Below are positions 18,047 through 27,280 of a stretch of 64,000 bases of DNA, one piece after another. This stretch comes from Thermoflexus sp042408815. GTDB lineage: Bacteria; Chloroflexota; Anaerolineae; Thermoflexales; Thermoflexaceae. The notes under the pieces were generated by a model. The model saw only the letters and a list, made by a program, of their open reading frames with translations. It did not search any database and was not told where the DNA came from. Within the stretch, counting starts at the first letter, position 1. Each line of letters opens with the position of its first letter. The translations under genes and the position numbers were made by a program. The stretch lies in NCBI RefSeq assembly GCF_042408815.1, contig NZ_JBHOQR010000002.1, forward strand, positions 1 through 64,000, read 5' to 3'.

Positions 18047-19204
18047 GTGTCTTCCCATTCTATCGGAATTCGAGTCGCCCTGAACGCCCAGCTGCTGGCC
18101 GGCGAGGCGTCTTATCGCAGCGCTGGGATCCATCGGTATATCGATGAGGTCTTGCGACGCCTTCCTCGGGTGGCCCCCCACATTGCCTTCACCGCGTTCA
18201 TTGGGCCGCGTTCCTGCGCCCCGGAAGCCCCGGGGATCCGCTGGGTCCGGACGACCTGGCCGACCCATCGGCCGGTGGTCCGGATCCTGTGGGAGCAGCT
18301 GGCCATGCCGCTTCTTCTCGCCCGGGAGCGTTGGGATCTGCTCCATGCGATGGCCTTCGTCGCGCCGCTGACGGTTCGCCTGCCGGTGGTGGTCACCGTA
18401 TATGATCTGAGCTTCGTTCGCCATCCGGAAGCTTTTCGGGCGTGGAATCGGATCTATCTGCGCCTGTTCACCTGGCTGACCTGCCGGCGGGCGGCGGGGA
18501 TCCTGACGATCTCGCAAGCGGCCCGTGAGGATCTGATCCGCCTCTGGAAGCTTCCCCCGGAGCGGATCGAAGTGGCCTATCCCGGGGTCGATCCCCGCTT
18601 CCGGCCATTGCCGGAGGGGGAGGTGGCCGCCTTTCGGGCCCGATACGGCTTGCCGGTTTCATTTATCCTTTATGTGGGAACCCTGGAGCCACGGAAGAAC
18701 CTGGGGGTTCTGCTGGAGGCCATCACCCGACTTCGTCCATCTGTTCCTCTGATCCTGGTGGGCGGGCAGGGATGGAAACCGGCTTTCCGCCCCCGCTTGC
18801 AGGCCCTGGAGCGGGAAGGTCGAGCCCGCTGGATCGGATTCGTACCGGACGCGGAGCTCCCCCTCTGGTATAATGCGGCCACTCTCTTGGCTTATCCCTC
18901 CCGGTATGAAGGATTTGGGATGCCGCCGCTAGAGGCAATGGCCTGTGGAACCCCGGTGATCGCCGCCCGGGCGTCCTCCCTCCCGGAGGTAGTAGGGGAA
19001 GCCGGCTTCCTGGTCGACCCTGATGATATTGAGGGCTGGGCAGAAGGGATCCGAACACTGCTTCAAGACCATGCGCTTCGGGAAATGTTGCGGGCGCGCG
19101 GCCTGGTGCGCGCCCAACAGTTTTCCTGGGAAAGGACTGCGCGGGCCATCGCGGAATTTTATAATAAAATCGCGCAGCCTTCCGTTTCCGACCTGGATCC
19201 ATGA
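18047..19204 (+). CDS. Glycosyltransferase, GT4 family
   Basis: About 385 residues with two Rossmann-like halves (GT-B fold). The N-terminal half holds VALNAQLLAG and the acceptor-side VTVYDLSFVRHPE. The C-terminal half has ILYVGTLEPRKNLGVLLEA and the EX7E donor-binding motif in YEGFGMPPLEAMACGTPV. It likely transfers a sugar from a nucleotide-sugar to a lipid-linked glycan at the cytoplasmic membrane face. The start GTG 18047 is preferred over TTG 18032; both lack a strong ribosome site. The stop overlaps the ATG of the sugar-phosphate transferase gene as ATGA, so the two are probably co-translated. Confidence 0.88.
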   Translation: MSSHSIGIRVALNAQLLAGEASYRSAGIHRYIDEVLRRLPRVAPHIAFTAFIGPRSCAPEAPGIRWVRTTWPTHRPVVRILWEQLAMPLLLARERWDLLHAMAFVAPLTVRLPVVVTVYDLSFVRHPEAFRAWNRIYLRLFTWLTCRRAAGILTISQAAREDLIRLWKLPPERIEVAYPGVDPRFRPLPEGEVAAFRARYGLPVSFILYVGTLEPRKNLGVLLEAITRLRPSVPLILVGGQGWKPAFRPRLQALEREGRARWIGFVPDAELPLWYNAATLLAYPSRYEGFGMPPLEAMACGTPVIAARASSLPEVVGEAGFLVDPDDIEGWAEGIRTLLQDHALREMLRARGLVRAQQFSWERTARAIAEFYNKIAQPSVSDLDP

Positions 19205-20763
19205 ACGCCTTCGGGGCCCGGAGGGGGCTGGAGGAGCTTTCCCTCCCTCGGACTTCCTTCCCATCCGATCGCGGCCCCTCAGGTGGCGAATCGGGGGAGA
19301 GAAAAAATTCCCAGAAAGAGCGCTGGCGGATGGGTTCCATAAGCGATCGAAGGATTCCGTGGTGGTGGCGATGGATTCGCATCGGCCTGGATCTCATCGT
19401 GATCCAGGTCGCTTTCGCGCTAGCTTACCTGATGCGTTACCGGTGGGAATGGTTCCGCGAGATCACCTTCGATGCCCCGTTTTCCGCTTACATCCCGTTC
19501 CAGATCGCCTGGACGGTTCTTCTGTTGCTGATGTTTCGACTGGACCGGGTGTATCCCCCCCAGATGGGGGCGCCGTGGCTGGAGGAGATGTATCGCATCC
19601 TGAACGCGGTGGCCAAGAGCACCCTGGTCCTGATGGCGGTAGTGTTCTTCTCCCAGTCCCTTTTCTATTCCCGGTTGATGTTCCTGGAAGCGGCCCTGCT
19701 GGCGGTCCTGTTGCTAGGGATCCTGCGGTTTTTTGAAAGCCGGGCGGAGCGGATCATGCGCCGGCGGGGCATTGGCGTGGTGCGGGCGTTGATCGTCGGG
19801 GCAGGGGATCTGGGGAGAGCGGTGATGCGGGCGGCCCTGGCCCGGCCGGAGCTGGGGTATCGGATCGTGGGGTTTGTAGATGATGATCCGGAGAAAGCCC
19901 GCACGGATATCGGCCCCTTCCGCGCTCGGGGCACCCTGGAGGATCTGCCGAAAGTCCTCCGGGAAGACCGGGTGGATGAAGTGATTATCACTCTCCCGAT
20001 GGCCTTTTATGACCGGATCCAGGAGGTCATCCGGCACTGTGAGGCCCGGCGCATCCCCGTGCGGATCGTCCCGGATCCTTTCCAGCTCGCCCTGAGCCGC
20101 TTGGACATGCGGGACCTGGATGGGATCCCCCTGATCGGTGTCCGGGAGGCTCGCTTCTCCCCCTGGCAGTTCCGCCTCAAGCGGGCGATGGATTTGGTTC
20201 TGGCAGCCCTTCTGCTTCTTCTCTCCGCCCCACTGATGGCGCTGATCGCCCTGGCCATCAAGCTGGACTCTCCGGGTCCGGTGATTTTCCGCCAGGTGCG
20301 GGTAGGGAAGGAGGGTCGTTTGTTTACGATGTATAAATTTCGAACCATGCGGGTGGGGGCGGAGCAGGAGCAGGAACGCCTGCGGGCGCTGAACGAGGCC
20401 AGCGGCCCTCTCTTCAAGATCCGGAACGATCCGCGGGTCACCCGGGTTGGGCGGATCCTGCGCCGGCTGAGCCTGGACGAGCTGCCGCAGCTGATCAATG
20501 TGTTGAAAGGAGAGATGAGTCTAGTGGGGCCGCGCCCGCCGGTGCCGGCTGAGGTGGAAGCCTATAAGCCCTGGCAACGCCAGCGCCTGGCTGCCGTGCC
20601 GGGCATGACCGGCCTCTGGCAGATCTCCGGCCGCAGCGATCTCACGTTCGATGAGATGTGCCTGCTGGACATTTATTACATCGAGAACTGGTCGCCGCTG
20701 CTCGATCTGGAGATTATGCTCCGCACGATCCCGCGGGTCTTGATGGGGGAGGGAGCGTATTAA
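19201..20763 (+). CDS. Polyprenyl-phosphate sugar phosphotransferase (WbaP/WcaJ type)
   Basis: 520 residues if started at the ATGA overlap; ATG 19330 gives a shorter 477-residue form with less N-terminal extension. Four to five membrane segments (about residues 60-190) are followed by a CoA-binding-like Rossmann domain (ALIVGAGDLGRAVMRAAL). After a further membrane segment comes the catalytic bacterial sugar transferase domain with IKLDSPGPVIFRQVRVG, YKFRTMRVGAE, LRRLSLDELPQLINVLKGEMSLVGPRP and PGMTGLWQISGRSDL. It moves hexose-1-phosphate onto undecaprenyl phosphate to start an exopolysaccharide or O-glycan repeat. A second family member lies at 51018-52439. Confidence 0.93.
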   Translation: MNAFGARRGLEELSLPRTSFPSDRGPSGGESGERKNSQKERWRMGSISDRRIPWWWRWIRIGLDLIVIQVAFALAYLMRYRWEWFREITFDAPFSAYIPFQIAWTVLLLLMFRLDRVYPPQMGAPWLEEMYRILNAVAKSTLVLMAVVFFSQSLFYSRLMFLEAALLAVLLLGILRFFESRAERIMRRRGIGVVRALIVGAGDLGRAVMRAALARPELGYRIVGFVDDDPEKARTDIGPFRARGTLEDLPKVLREDRVDEVIITLPMAFYDRIQEVIRHCEARRIPVRIVPDPFQLALSRLDMRDLDGIPLIGVREARFSPWQFRLKRAMDLVLAALLLLLSAPLMALIALAIKLDSPGPVIFRQVRVGKEGRLFTMYKFRTMRVGAEQEQERLRALNEASGPLFKIRNDPRVTRVGRILRRLSLDELPQLINVLKGEMSLVGPRPPVPAEVEAYKPWQRQRLAAVPGMTGLWQISGRSDLTFDEMCLLDIYYIENWSPLLDLEIMLRTIPRVLMGEGAY

Positions 20764-20844
20764 ACCCCATCCCCGGTCTCCCTGGGGTCCTCCCTGCGGT
20801 CGTCCCATCTCTTCAGATAGCGCTCTCGCTGTCCTCTCGGGGGG

Positions 20845-21206
20845 TTACACCCAGAATCCGGGATGCCGAGCGATTGCATTACCATGTACCTTCGCGCGCT
20901 CCTGGCGACGGTCATAACGGACGGTGGTCTGGACTTGCGCGTGGCCGGCCAGCGTGGCCACAGGGAGGGGATCCACGCCGGCGTCCAGCAGGAAGGTGAT
21001 GTAGGTGCGCCGGAAATCGTGGGGGGGTCATGGGTTTCAGGCCGGCCTGGCGGCACCGGCGCTGGAGGATGTCATACACCGCCTGTCCGGAGAGGCGCCG
21101 GAAAACCCTCTCCCCGGACTTGCATAGGGCGACGAAGAGGAATCCGGGGGCGTTTCCCCGCACCCGGAGCCAGCGTTTCAGATGGGGGCGGGGGACCCGT
21201 CGCTCC
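20845..21206 (-). pseudogene. Tyrosine recombinase (integrase), C-terminal remnant with frameshift
   Basis: On the minus strand the piece starts abruptly at KERRVPRPHLKRWLRVRG and runs through LSGQAVYDILQRRCRQAGL. It then meets a 7-C run (G run at 21020-21026 on the plus strand). Beyond it, in the other frame, the sequence is HDFRRTYITFLLDAGVD, LAGHAQVQTTVRYDRR and a normal TAA at 20845. The catalytic HxxR, the second His and the nucleophile Tyr are all present, but the N-terminal half is missing. Removal of one C would restore one frame across the piece. It is a remnant of an integrated element; the remaining body of that element was not found here. Confidence 0.8.
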
Positions 21207-21223
21207 TTTGTGGAGGAACACTC

Positions 21224-22957
21224 ATGGGACAGCGTCTGGGAAGCTGTGTTCTGGGGATGGTGGTCTTGAGCGCTCTCGGCTGGGGGGCTGTTCGATTGGC
21301 CCTCTTCTCCTGGAACAGCGTGGTGGAATACCAGAGCCCCTATCTGGGCGTGGAGCTCCCATCGCCGCCTCCCACGCCCCCCCTCACCGATCGCGTGGTC
21401 CTGGTGGTCATCGATGGGCTGCGCCGGGATACAGCTGCTGGGGCGATGCCGGCTCTCCAGCAGATGGCCGCCCGCGGAGCCCGTTATATGGTCCGCGTCG
21501 GCGAGCCCTCCCTTTCTTATCCGGGGTGGACGGTCATCGGCAGCGGGGCCTGGCAGAGCCTGAGCGGCGTCACCACCAACTGGTTCCGAGGTCCCGTCCC
21601 GGTGGATTCGGTGTTCCAGGAGGCCCGCCGGACAGGCCTTCGCGTGGTCGGCGCGGGCACCGGCGGCTGGGGGAAGCTCTTCGGCCCCTGGTTCGATCGC
21701 CTGGAGGTGCCCGATGGGCCACTAGAGCAGCCGGAAGCGGTGGATCGCCTGGACGAGGCGATCCTGGCGCGCGGGCTGGATCTGTTGAAGGATCCGCAGG
21801 CCCGTCTGATTCTGGTTTACTTCGCCGGGCCGGATGAATACGGCCACGCCTTCGGCGGCGCCTCCCCCGCCTATCGGGAGATCGTCCGGCGGACCGATGA
21901 ACGGCTATCCCGTCTGATCGCCGCGCTGGACCTGAGCCGGACGACGATAGTGGTGACCACCGATCATGGCCACATCGACACCGGGGGACATGGAGGCTGG
22001 GAACCCATCGTGAAGGAAGTGCCCCTGGTGATGGCCGGGAAGGGAATCCGCGTGGGCGTGGATGGGCAGGGGACCCAGGCGGATATCGCGCCCACGGTTG
22101 CGGCGCTGCTGGGGATCCCCATCCCGGTCCATGCAATGGGCCGTCCCCTGATGGACGCTCTGGAAGGGCCACCGGAGGCGTTGGATGCCATCGCCCGGGC
22201 TTCCGCGCAGCAGCGAACGCTGCTGATCCACCGGATCGAGCAGGCCCTGGGGCGCCCATCCACGAGCCTACCGGCTGTGAGGACAGCTGGAGATCTTCCG
22301 GCCTTTGATCGGGAGGCGAGCCGGGCGCTGGACCGGGCGTATGCGGATCGGCTCGGGCGGGACCGCCTGGGGCGGACCCCCGTGACCCTACTGGGTTTGG
22401 CGCTCATCGCGCTGATCGCTATGCTCCTATTCCGGCCTCCTCATCGGGGGGCTATCCTGGTTGGGACACTGGCCTTCCTCGGGATTGTGTGGGGGCTTTA
22501 CTTCGGGCGCGGCTATCGCTGGTCCCTCTCCGTCTTCAACACGGAGGCCCAGATCAAGGCCTTCTTCATGGCCCGGGTTCTGGACGCGTTGCTGGGATTA
22601 GGGGTGGTAGCTCTGCTCATCGGAATCTGGAAAGGACGTCGCTGGGGCGAGGCCTTTGAGGGGATCCTGCGGGCCTACGGGGGGATCGCACTGGTTTTCA
22701 CTCTACAGGTGCTGCTCTTCTACTGGGCCTATGGGGTTTCTTTTGCATGGGGGTTGCCGGATCTCGGATGGGGGTTCAAGTATTATCTGGATCTGCTGAC
22801 CCTGAGCGCCTTCTATCCAGAACTTCCGGGCTCGCCGGATTCTGTGGGCCTGCCGGTGGCGCTGATCGGGCCGCTGCTGGGGGCCAGCATCGGCCGCGCT
22901 GGGTGCTGGATCGCTCAAGCCCTCGCCCGGCGGGGATCCCACGAAGCAGAATGCTGA
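21224..22957 (+). CDS. Membrane-anchored alkaline-phosphatase-superfamily phosphodiesterase
   Basis: 577 residues from ATG 21224, which follows GGAGG. An N-terminal membrane segment (residues 5-25) leads to a type I phosphodiesterase/nucleotide pyrophosphatase domain. It contains VVLVVIDGLRRDTA (metal Asp), SLSYPGWTVIGSG (nucleophile region), VYFAGPDEYGHAFG and VTTDHGHIDTGGHGGWEP (metal Asp/His), and TQADIAPTVAALLGIP. The C-terminal 200 residues hold about five membrane segments. This fusion resembles envelope-modifying enzymes of the superfamily that act on lipid-linked glycans, but the substrate is not evident. It is preceded by the integrase remnant, whose broken end overlaps the ribosome site. 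Confidence 0.85.
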   Translation: MGQRLGSCVLGMVVLSALGWGAVRLALFSWNSVVEYQSPYLGVELPSPPPTPPLTDRVVLVVIDGLRRDTAAGAMPALQQMAARGARYMVRVGEPSLSYPGWTVIGSGAWQSLSGVTTNWFRGPVPVDSVFQEARRTGLRVVGAGTGGWGKLFGPWFDRLEVPDGPLEQPEAVDRLDEAILARGLDLLKDPQARLILVYFAGPDEYGHAFGGASPAYREIVRRTDERLSRLIAALDLSRTTIVVTTDHGHIDTGGHGGWEPIVKEVPLVMAGKGIRVGVDGQGTQADIAPTVAALLGIPIPVHAMGRPLMDALEGPPEALDAIARASAQQRTLLIHRIEQALGRPSTSLPAVRTAGDLPAFDREASRALDRAYADRLGRDRLGRTPVTLLGLALIALIAMLLFRPPHRGAILVGTLAFLGIVWGLYFGRGYRWSLSVFNTEAQIKAFFMARVLDALLGLGVVALLIGIWKGRRWGEAFEGILRAYGGIALVFTLQVLLFYWAYGVSFAWGLPDLGWGFKYYLDLLTLSAFYPELPGSPDSVGLPVALIGPLLGASIGRAGCWIAQALARRGSHEAEC

Positions 22958-23335
22958 GGATCCGAACCGGTGGTCTTCGATGACGAACATAAAGTTCCCC
23001 ATGGGCCACCCCGGATGCTGAAGGTCACCGGCGTGGCCCCCTTTTTTTATCCCCTGGAAGCCGCTTACCGCAACCGGATCCATACCGAAGGCGGCTAAGG
23101 CGATCAACGTCGCGCCGAAGTTGAGCGCCGTCATGATCAGCAATAGCGGGGCGCAGATCCCATGGGGGCGGGCGGGATCGGGGAGCACGGCGAAATACCC
23201 GATCCCGCTGGTGGCCCCCTGGTCAGGGTACATCCTCTGGGGGACATCGTCAAGGAAGCCGCTCTATAATAGAGCAGGCGCCGGTTGCGATCGCGCCCCG
23301 GAATCCCCCGGGCCCAGCCATGGAGGTCTCTCCGG
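22958..23335. other. Intergenic region with a possible decayed membrane-protein piece
   Basis: No intact gene is supported here. On the minus strand, 22980-23233 reads GIGYFAVLPDPARPHG, then a single strongly hydrophobic stretch (ICAPLLLIMTALNFGATLIA), then GNFMFVIEDHRF. This looks like a fragment of a membrane protein, but it has no clear start or family and runs on into the phosphodiesterase gene. At the other end lie the promoter and palindrome at 23241-23275. Confidence 0.3.
23241..23275 (+). promoter_or_regulatory. Promoter with overlapping palindrome before methyltransferase gene
   Basis: TATAAT (23265-23270) is a perfect -10 element, with GGGACA (23241-23246) 18 bp upstream as a 4-of-6 -35. 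The -10 is embedded in the perfect palindrome GCTCTAT-A-ATAGAGC (23261-23275), an arrangement that would suit an operator for a dimeric repressor. The transcript would start about 60 nt before the methyltransferase ATG at 23336. Confidence 0.5.
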
Positions 23336-24082
23336 ATGATCTCGCTGGAGAAGGCCGCGCAACGAGGGGTGCCCAGCCTGGTCTGGGGCCCAGGTCAGGC
23401 GCGACGCCTGACGCTCATGCGACAGTTCGCTCCCCTCCAGGATGCCCGCGTCCTGGTGGATGGATGCGGGGTCGGAACGTATGTGGAGGCCCTTCAGGCG
23501 TTCACTCCCGAGGTCTATGGGCTGGACATTGAGGAGGCATACCTGCGCGAGGCGCAGGCGCGCGGCATCCGCCTCCTGGTCATGGCTGCCGCCGAAGCTC
23601 TTCCCTACTCCGATAATACGTTCGACGTGGTGCTTTCCCACGAGGTCATCGAGCACGTGGCCGATGACCGCCGCGCAGTGGCCGAGATGGTCCGCGTGCT
23701 GCGCCCCGGCGGCCGTATCCTCCTGTTCTGTCCCAACCGCTGGTTCCCCTTTGAGACCCATGGACACTACTGGCGGGGGCGTTACCACTTCGGGAACACC
23801 CCGCTCATCAACTACCTGCCGGATCCCTTGCGCCGTCGTCTGGCGCCTCACGTGCGGACCTACAGCGGCCGCGCCCTGCGTCGCCTTTTCGCCGGCCTCC
23901 CCGTCCGGATCCTCTATCACACGCGGATTTTCCCCGCCTTCGACCGGATCGAGCGGCGATATCCCGGGATAGGACGTCTCTTCCGTCGTCTGGCCGATTT
24001 CCTGGAAGGCACGCCGCTAAATCGATTGGGCCTTTCCCATTTCATGGTTGTGGAAAAAGTGAAACATGGCTCACATAGTTGA
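23336..24082 (+). CDS. Class I SAM-dependent methyltransferase
   Basis: 248 residues from ATG 23336, which lies 8 nt after GGAGGT. Motif I is VLVDGCGVGTYVEAL, the post-I acid is in YGLDIEEAYL, motif II is NTFDVVLSHEVIEHV, and motif III is RVLRPGGRILLF. This is the Methyltransf_11 pattern. The C-terminal part (about residues 150-248) is basic and aromatic and may bind the acceptor. Neighbours are envelope-glycan genes, so methylation of a sugar or lipid intermediate is a reasonable guess. Confidence 0.85.
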   Translation: MISLEKAAQRGVPSLVWGPGQARRLTLMRQFAPLQDARVLVDGCGVGTYVEALQAFTPEVYGLDIEEAYLREAQARGIRLLVMAAAEALPYSDNTFDVVLSHEVIEHVADDRRAVAEMVRVLRPGGRILLFCPNRWFPFETHGHYWRGRYHFGNTPLINYLPDPLRRRLAPHVRTYSGRALRRLFAGLPVRILYHTRIFPAFDRIERRYPGIGRLFRRLADFLEGTPLNRLGLSHFMVVEKVKHGSHS

Positions 24083-24151
24083 GTTTCCATCGGGCAGGGG
24101 GAATGGCCCTCAACCTCTACCCCCGGGAGATGGGCCCATGGGTTTCTCCTC

Positions 24152-26938
24152 TTATGGGGATGGGGTTCCCCTGACCCGCACTGGCAGCTCGATGTGATCG
24201 CGTCCATCGGCTGCTCGTACTCGTTGCATGCGATCTGGATCATAGAGGACGACGATCAGGTGGCCCTCGCCGGAGAGGGGCTCGCGGAAGGCCACCGGAT
24301 GGGGATCTTCGATGAATTCCCCGTAGACCCATGAGGTGGTCGGAGAAGCGCCATCGGCCGGCATCCGGTCGTCCTGACCGACCAGGCGTCCCCCGGCGTT
24401 CAGAACCTGCACGGAAACCACATAGGGGCGTTCGATGGGATCTTCGTTGAGGGCGCGCCAGACCAGGCGGACGTTCAGGGTTTCCCCATCCCGGATTGTG
24501 GTGCGATCCAGGGAGATCCCGACCAGCTCGGCCACGCCAGGAAAGCGCTGGCCCACCGGGATATCGTAAGGCGGTGGCTCGAACCGGCGCGGCCGCCCGG
24601 CGATTTCTACGGTTCTTAGAGAGACGCCAGGCCCGTTTCCCCACCGCAGCCATACTTCCGCCGGTCCGGGGCTCGCTTGAGGCGATATCCAGACCACTCG
24701 CCGCTCCAGAACGGGCAGCCTGGGAATCCATCGGGAAACTGGATAGCGACCATAGCCCGGATCCCCTTCCTGGCGGCCCAGGATCTCCTCCCCGCGCCGG
24801 ATCTCCAGGGACAACGGGAGAGCGGGCAGGCCCGGACGATCTGACTGGAGCAGCAGCCACGCGTGCATGGGTTCCCCGGGAGCGAGGGGCGAAGATGGGA
24901 GCTGGAATCCTAAGAGCTGCAGGCCGTCCCCCAGAGCCACGGGGGTCTCCAGACGAGGGATTCCCGCCATCGTCCCGTAGGGATCGGCGATGGCACGAGG
25001 CAGGCTCACGTCCACAGTGCCCAGGGTCAGGGCCTGGCCCTCGGGGTTGTGGGACTCGTCCAAGATGTCCAACCCTTTCAAGCCGGGTTCCCGATACAGC
25101 GTCACGGTCAGCGTGTAAGGCCCGGGAGGCGCGCCCAGGGGGACTGGGACCACAAAATAGGTGGTGGTCTCTTCCCCAGGGGACCAGCGGGCCGTATAGC
25201 GGTGGAGGTCGTTCATCAGCATCCAGTCCATGCCGCTGACCCGCTGTCGCCCGGCGTCGAGGAGGGCGACAGCGGCTTTCAGGTTCTCCGGGATCGGCGC
25301 CGGCATCCGCCAGCGGAGGGCGATTGCCACCCCTTCCCCGGCGTGCGCCTCGGTCTCCATGAAGACCCCGGACAGCCACAGGCGATCCCCGAAGTTGATC
25401 GAGATCGGTCGCAGCGGTGGCATCGCCACCGGGCGCTCCAGTTCGTAGACCCACAGGGTGTAGCCGGCGAATTCCCGGTGGTCGATCAGCCGGCCGGCGT
25501 ATTCCAGCAGGAACGGAATGAAGCGCTTGTCATCTGTTACCGAACGGAACCAGTGGAGCAGGAAGACCCGCCGTCGGCCTGCGGTGATCGCCTGGAGCTC
25601 GGCCAGGCCTTCCGCCTCCCGGCCTCGCATTTTGATCCCCTGGATAGGGGAGGGCCCGGTGTAATATTGTTGCAACGTGTATTCCTCGGAATCCACCACA
25701 ATGGCGTCATCCGGGGTTGTGACCGCGCTCAGATAGGCGGCCACCCCTCGCACATCCTCTCGGAAGAAGGCTGGATCATAGTAGACGATCTGGAGCCCCT
25801 GCAGGGAGGTGGCCCCGATGGCCAGGGCCAGCGCTGCGCTCAGGGCCCGGCCGGGCAGGCGCCATGGGGGGCGTTCCCGCCAGAGCGTCGCCATCAGGAA
25901 AGCATCGGTGAGCAGGAGGGCCGGGGTGAGCATCAGGATATAGCGGGGGTGGACGATGGGTTTCCACCGGGTGATGCCGAAGACCAGCAGCAGGGGAAGG
26001 GCAAAGGCCCCCAGCCACATGGCGGGGCGGATGGGAACCGGCTGATGGCGGCGCCACGCGGCCAGCCCGGCGAGCAGCAGCGTGCCGGCGAAGGCGATTC
26101 CATAAGCGGCTGAGGCGGCCACAAACCCGGGTCGCGGCGGTGGCTCCCCCGTCTTCCCTAGGACCTCCCGGATGCCGATGTTGAAGAAATGCCAGGTCAG
26201 CGAGAGGAACTCGAACAGCGTGGGGAAGGCGGCTCGCTCGTCGCTGTGCTGGCCTGTCTGGCGGTAGGCGGGGGGCAACCAGGGCCCGTAAGCGAGGACC
26301 ACCAGAGCCTGGGTGAGGGCCCAGCGGCGGAAATTCCAGCGGCGATCTTCGATAGGCTGACGCAGGAGCAGGAAAAGGACGGCCAGGTTCAGGAAGATGA
26401 CGGCAACCACGGAGAAGTAGTGCGTATACATCATCGCCGCCTCAGTGAGGCCCATGGCCGTCAGGAGGCCGGGGGGCCAGCGCTGGGCGTCCATCAAGCG
26501 GCCGAGGAGGAAAAGGGTGAAAAGATACTCCAGGGCGAACAGCGTATACATTCGGGTTTCCTGGGAATAATACACATAAGCGGGGGCCAGCACAGCCAGC
26601 CCGGCGGCCAGAAGCCCGACGGCGCGCCCCGCTCCCTCCCGGCCGACCCGATAGAGCAGGGGAAGCGTCAGGATCCCAAAGATCGTGGATAGGAAACGGG
26701 TGGTGAACTCCGTGTAACCGACGAATGTCCCCCAGATCGAGAGCAGGATGTAGTAAAGGGGGGGATGAATATCCACCGCTGTCATCCGGATGGCGGTGAG
26801 AAGGCCGTGACGGGCCAGATAGGTGCTGTAGCCTTCATCCCACCACCAGCTCTGGACGGCGATCCGATGGAGCCGGAGGGCGAAGGCCAGTAGGATCATC
26901 AGGATCAGCCATCGGTCGATCCGAACGCCGCGTCCCAT
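24152..26938 (-). CDS. GT39-like membrane glycosyltransferase with large C-terminal domain
   Basis: 928 residues. The N-terminal half (to about residue 420) has about ten membrane segments and the GT39/PMT-like pattern: WWWDEGYSTYLARHG (Asp-Glu in the first outside loop), DIHPPLYYILLSIWG, YVYYSQETRMYTLFAL and HPRYILMLTPALLL. These proteins use polyprenyl-phosphate sugars on the outer face of the membrane. The C-terminal half (about residues 500-928) is a series of beta-rich segments such as LRWRMPAP and RLVWRALNEDPIERPYVV, probably immunoglobulin-like and extracellular. GGAAGAG-type signals are weak before the ATG. The gene is transcribed toward the convergent methyltransferase gene. Confidence 0.85.
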   Translation of the reverse strand: MGRGVRIDRWLILMILLAFALRLHRIAVQSWWWDEGYSTYLARHGLLTAIRMTAVDIHPPLYYILLSIWGTFVGYTEFTTRFLSTIFGILTLPLLYRVGREGAGRAVGLLAAGLAVLAPAYVYYSQETRMYTLFALEYLFTLFLLGRLMDAQRWPPGLLTAMGLTEAAMMYTHYFSVVAVIFLNLAVLFLLLRQPIEDRRWNFRRWALTQALVVLAYGPWLPPAYRQTGQHSDERAAFPTLFEFLSLTWHFFNIGIREVLGKTGEPPPRPGFVAASAAYGIAFAGTLLLAGLAAWRRHQPVPIRPAMWLGAFALPLLLVFGITRWKPIVHPRYILMLTPALLLTDAFLMATLWRERPPWRLPGRALSAALALAIGATSLQGLQIVYYDPAFFREDVRGVAAYLSAVTTPDDAIVVDSEEYTLQQYYTGPSPIQGIKMRGREAEGLAELQAITAGRRRVFLLHWFRSVTDDKRFIPFLLEYAGRLIDHREFAGYTLWVYELERPVAMPPLRPISINFGDRLWLSGVFMETEAHAGEGVAIALRWRMPAPIPENLKAAVALLDAGRQRVSGMDWMLMNDLHRYTARWSPGEETTTYFVVPVPLGAPPGPYTLTVTLYREPGLKGLDILDESHNPEGQALTLGTVDVSLPRAIADPYGTMAGIPRLETPVALGDGLQLLGFQLPSSPLAPGEPMHAWLLLQSDRPGLPALPLSLEIRRGEEILGRQEGDPGYGRYPVSRWIPRLPVLERRVVWISPQASPGPAEVWLRWGNGPGVSLRTVEIAGRPRRFEPPPYDIPVGQRFPGVAELVGISLDRTTIRDGETLNVRLVWRALNEDPIERPYVVSVQVLNAGGRLVGQDDRMPADGASPTTSWVYGEFIEDPHPVAFREPLSGEGHLIVVLYDPDRMQRVRAADGRDHIELPVRVRGTPSP

Positions 26939-27280
26939 CGGTGGCTCTCGCCTCTTCTATAGGTCTGGAAAGCGCCTCGTTCTGGAACGGTTTCCGAACC
27001 CTCATGGTAAGCGGTCTTCTTCCCCCTGGCGAATCGTTGAACCATCGGGACTCCTTAAACTTCCCGTCGGGGCCAAACAAAAATCAAACCAACGGCATGT
27101 TAACTATTAGGGTTTCGAAAATCAGCCTGTGTGGGGTAGAATGAACGATGGAAGTTCTGCTGGAACCGACGGCCTGATGTCCTGGGTTCATCGAATCGGC
27201 TGAAGATGTCGGATCCAGACATGCTTGCCTCCCGGTTTTCCGGGCTCCGGGTTAGAATCCGGTGGTTATAAGGGGAAGAG
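26939..27280. other. Divergent intergenic region without a supported gene
   Basis: This stretch separates the minus-strand GT39-like gene from the plus-strand glcF-like gene. Its middle part (about 27050-27130) is more AT-rich than the surroundings. TAGAAT occurs at 27136-27141 and 27253-27258, each a possible -10 element, but no matching -35 at 16 to 18 bp is visible. CCCGG-TTTT-CCGGG near 27230-27245 is a short hairpin before glcF. No RNA or protein gene is recognised. Confidence 0.4.
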
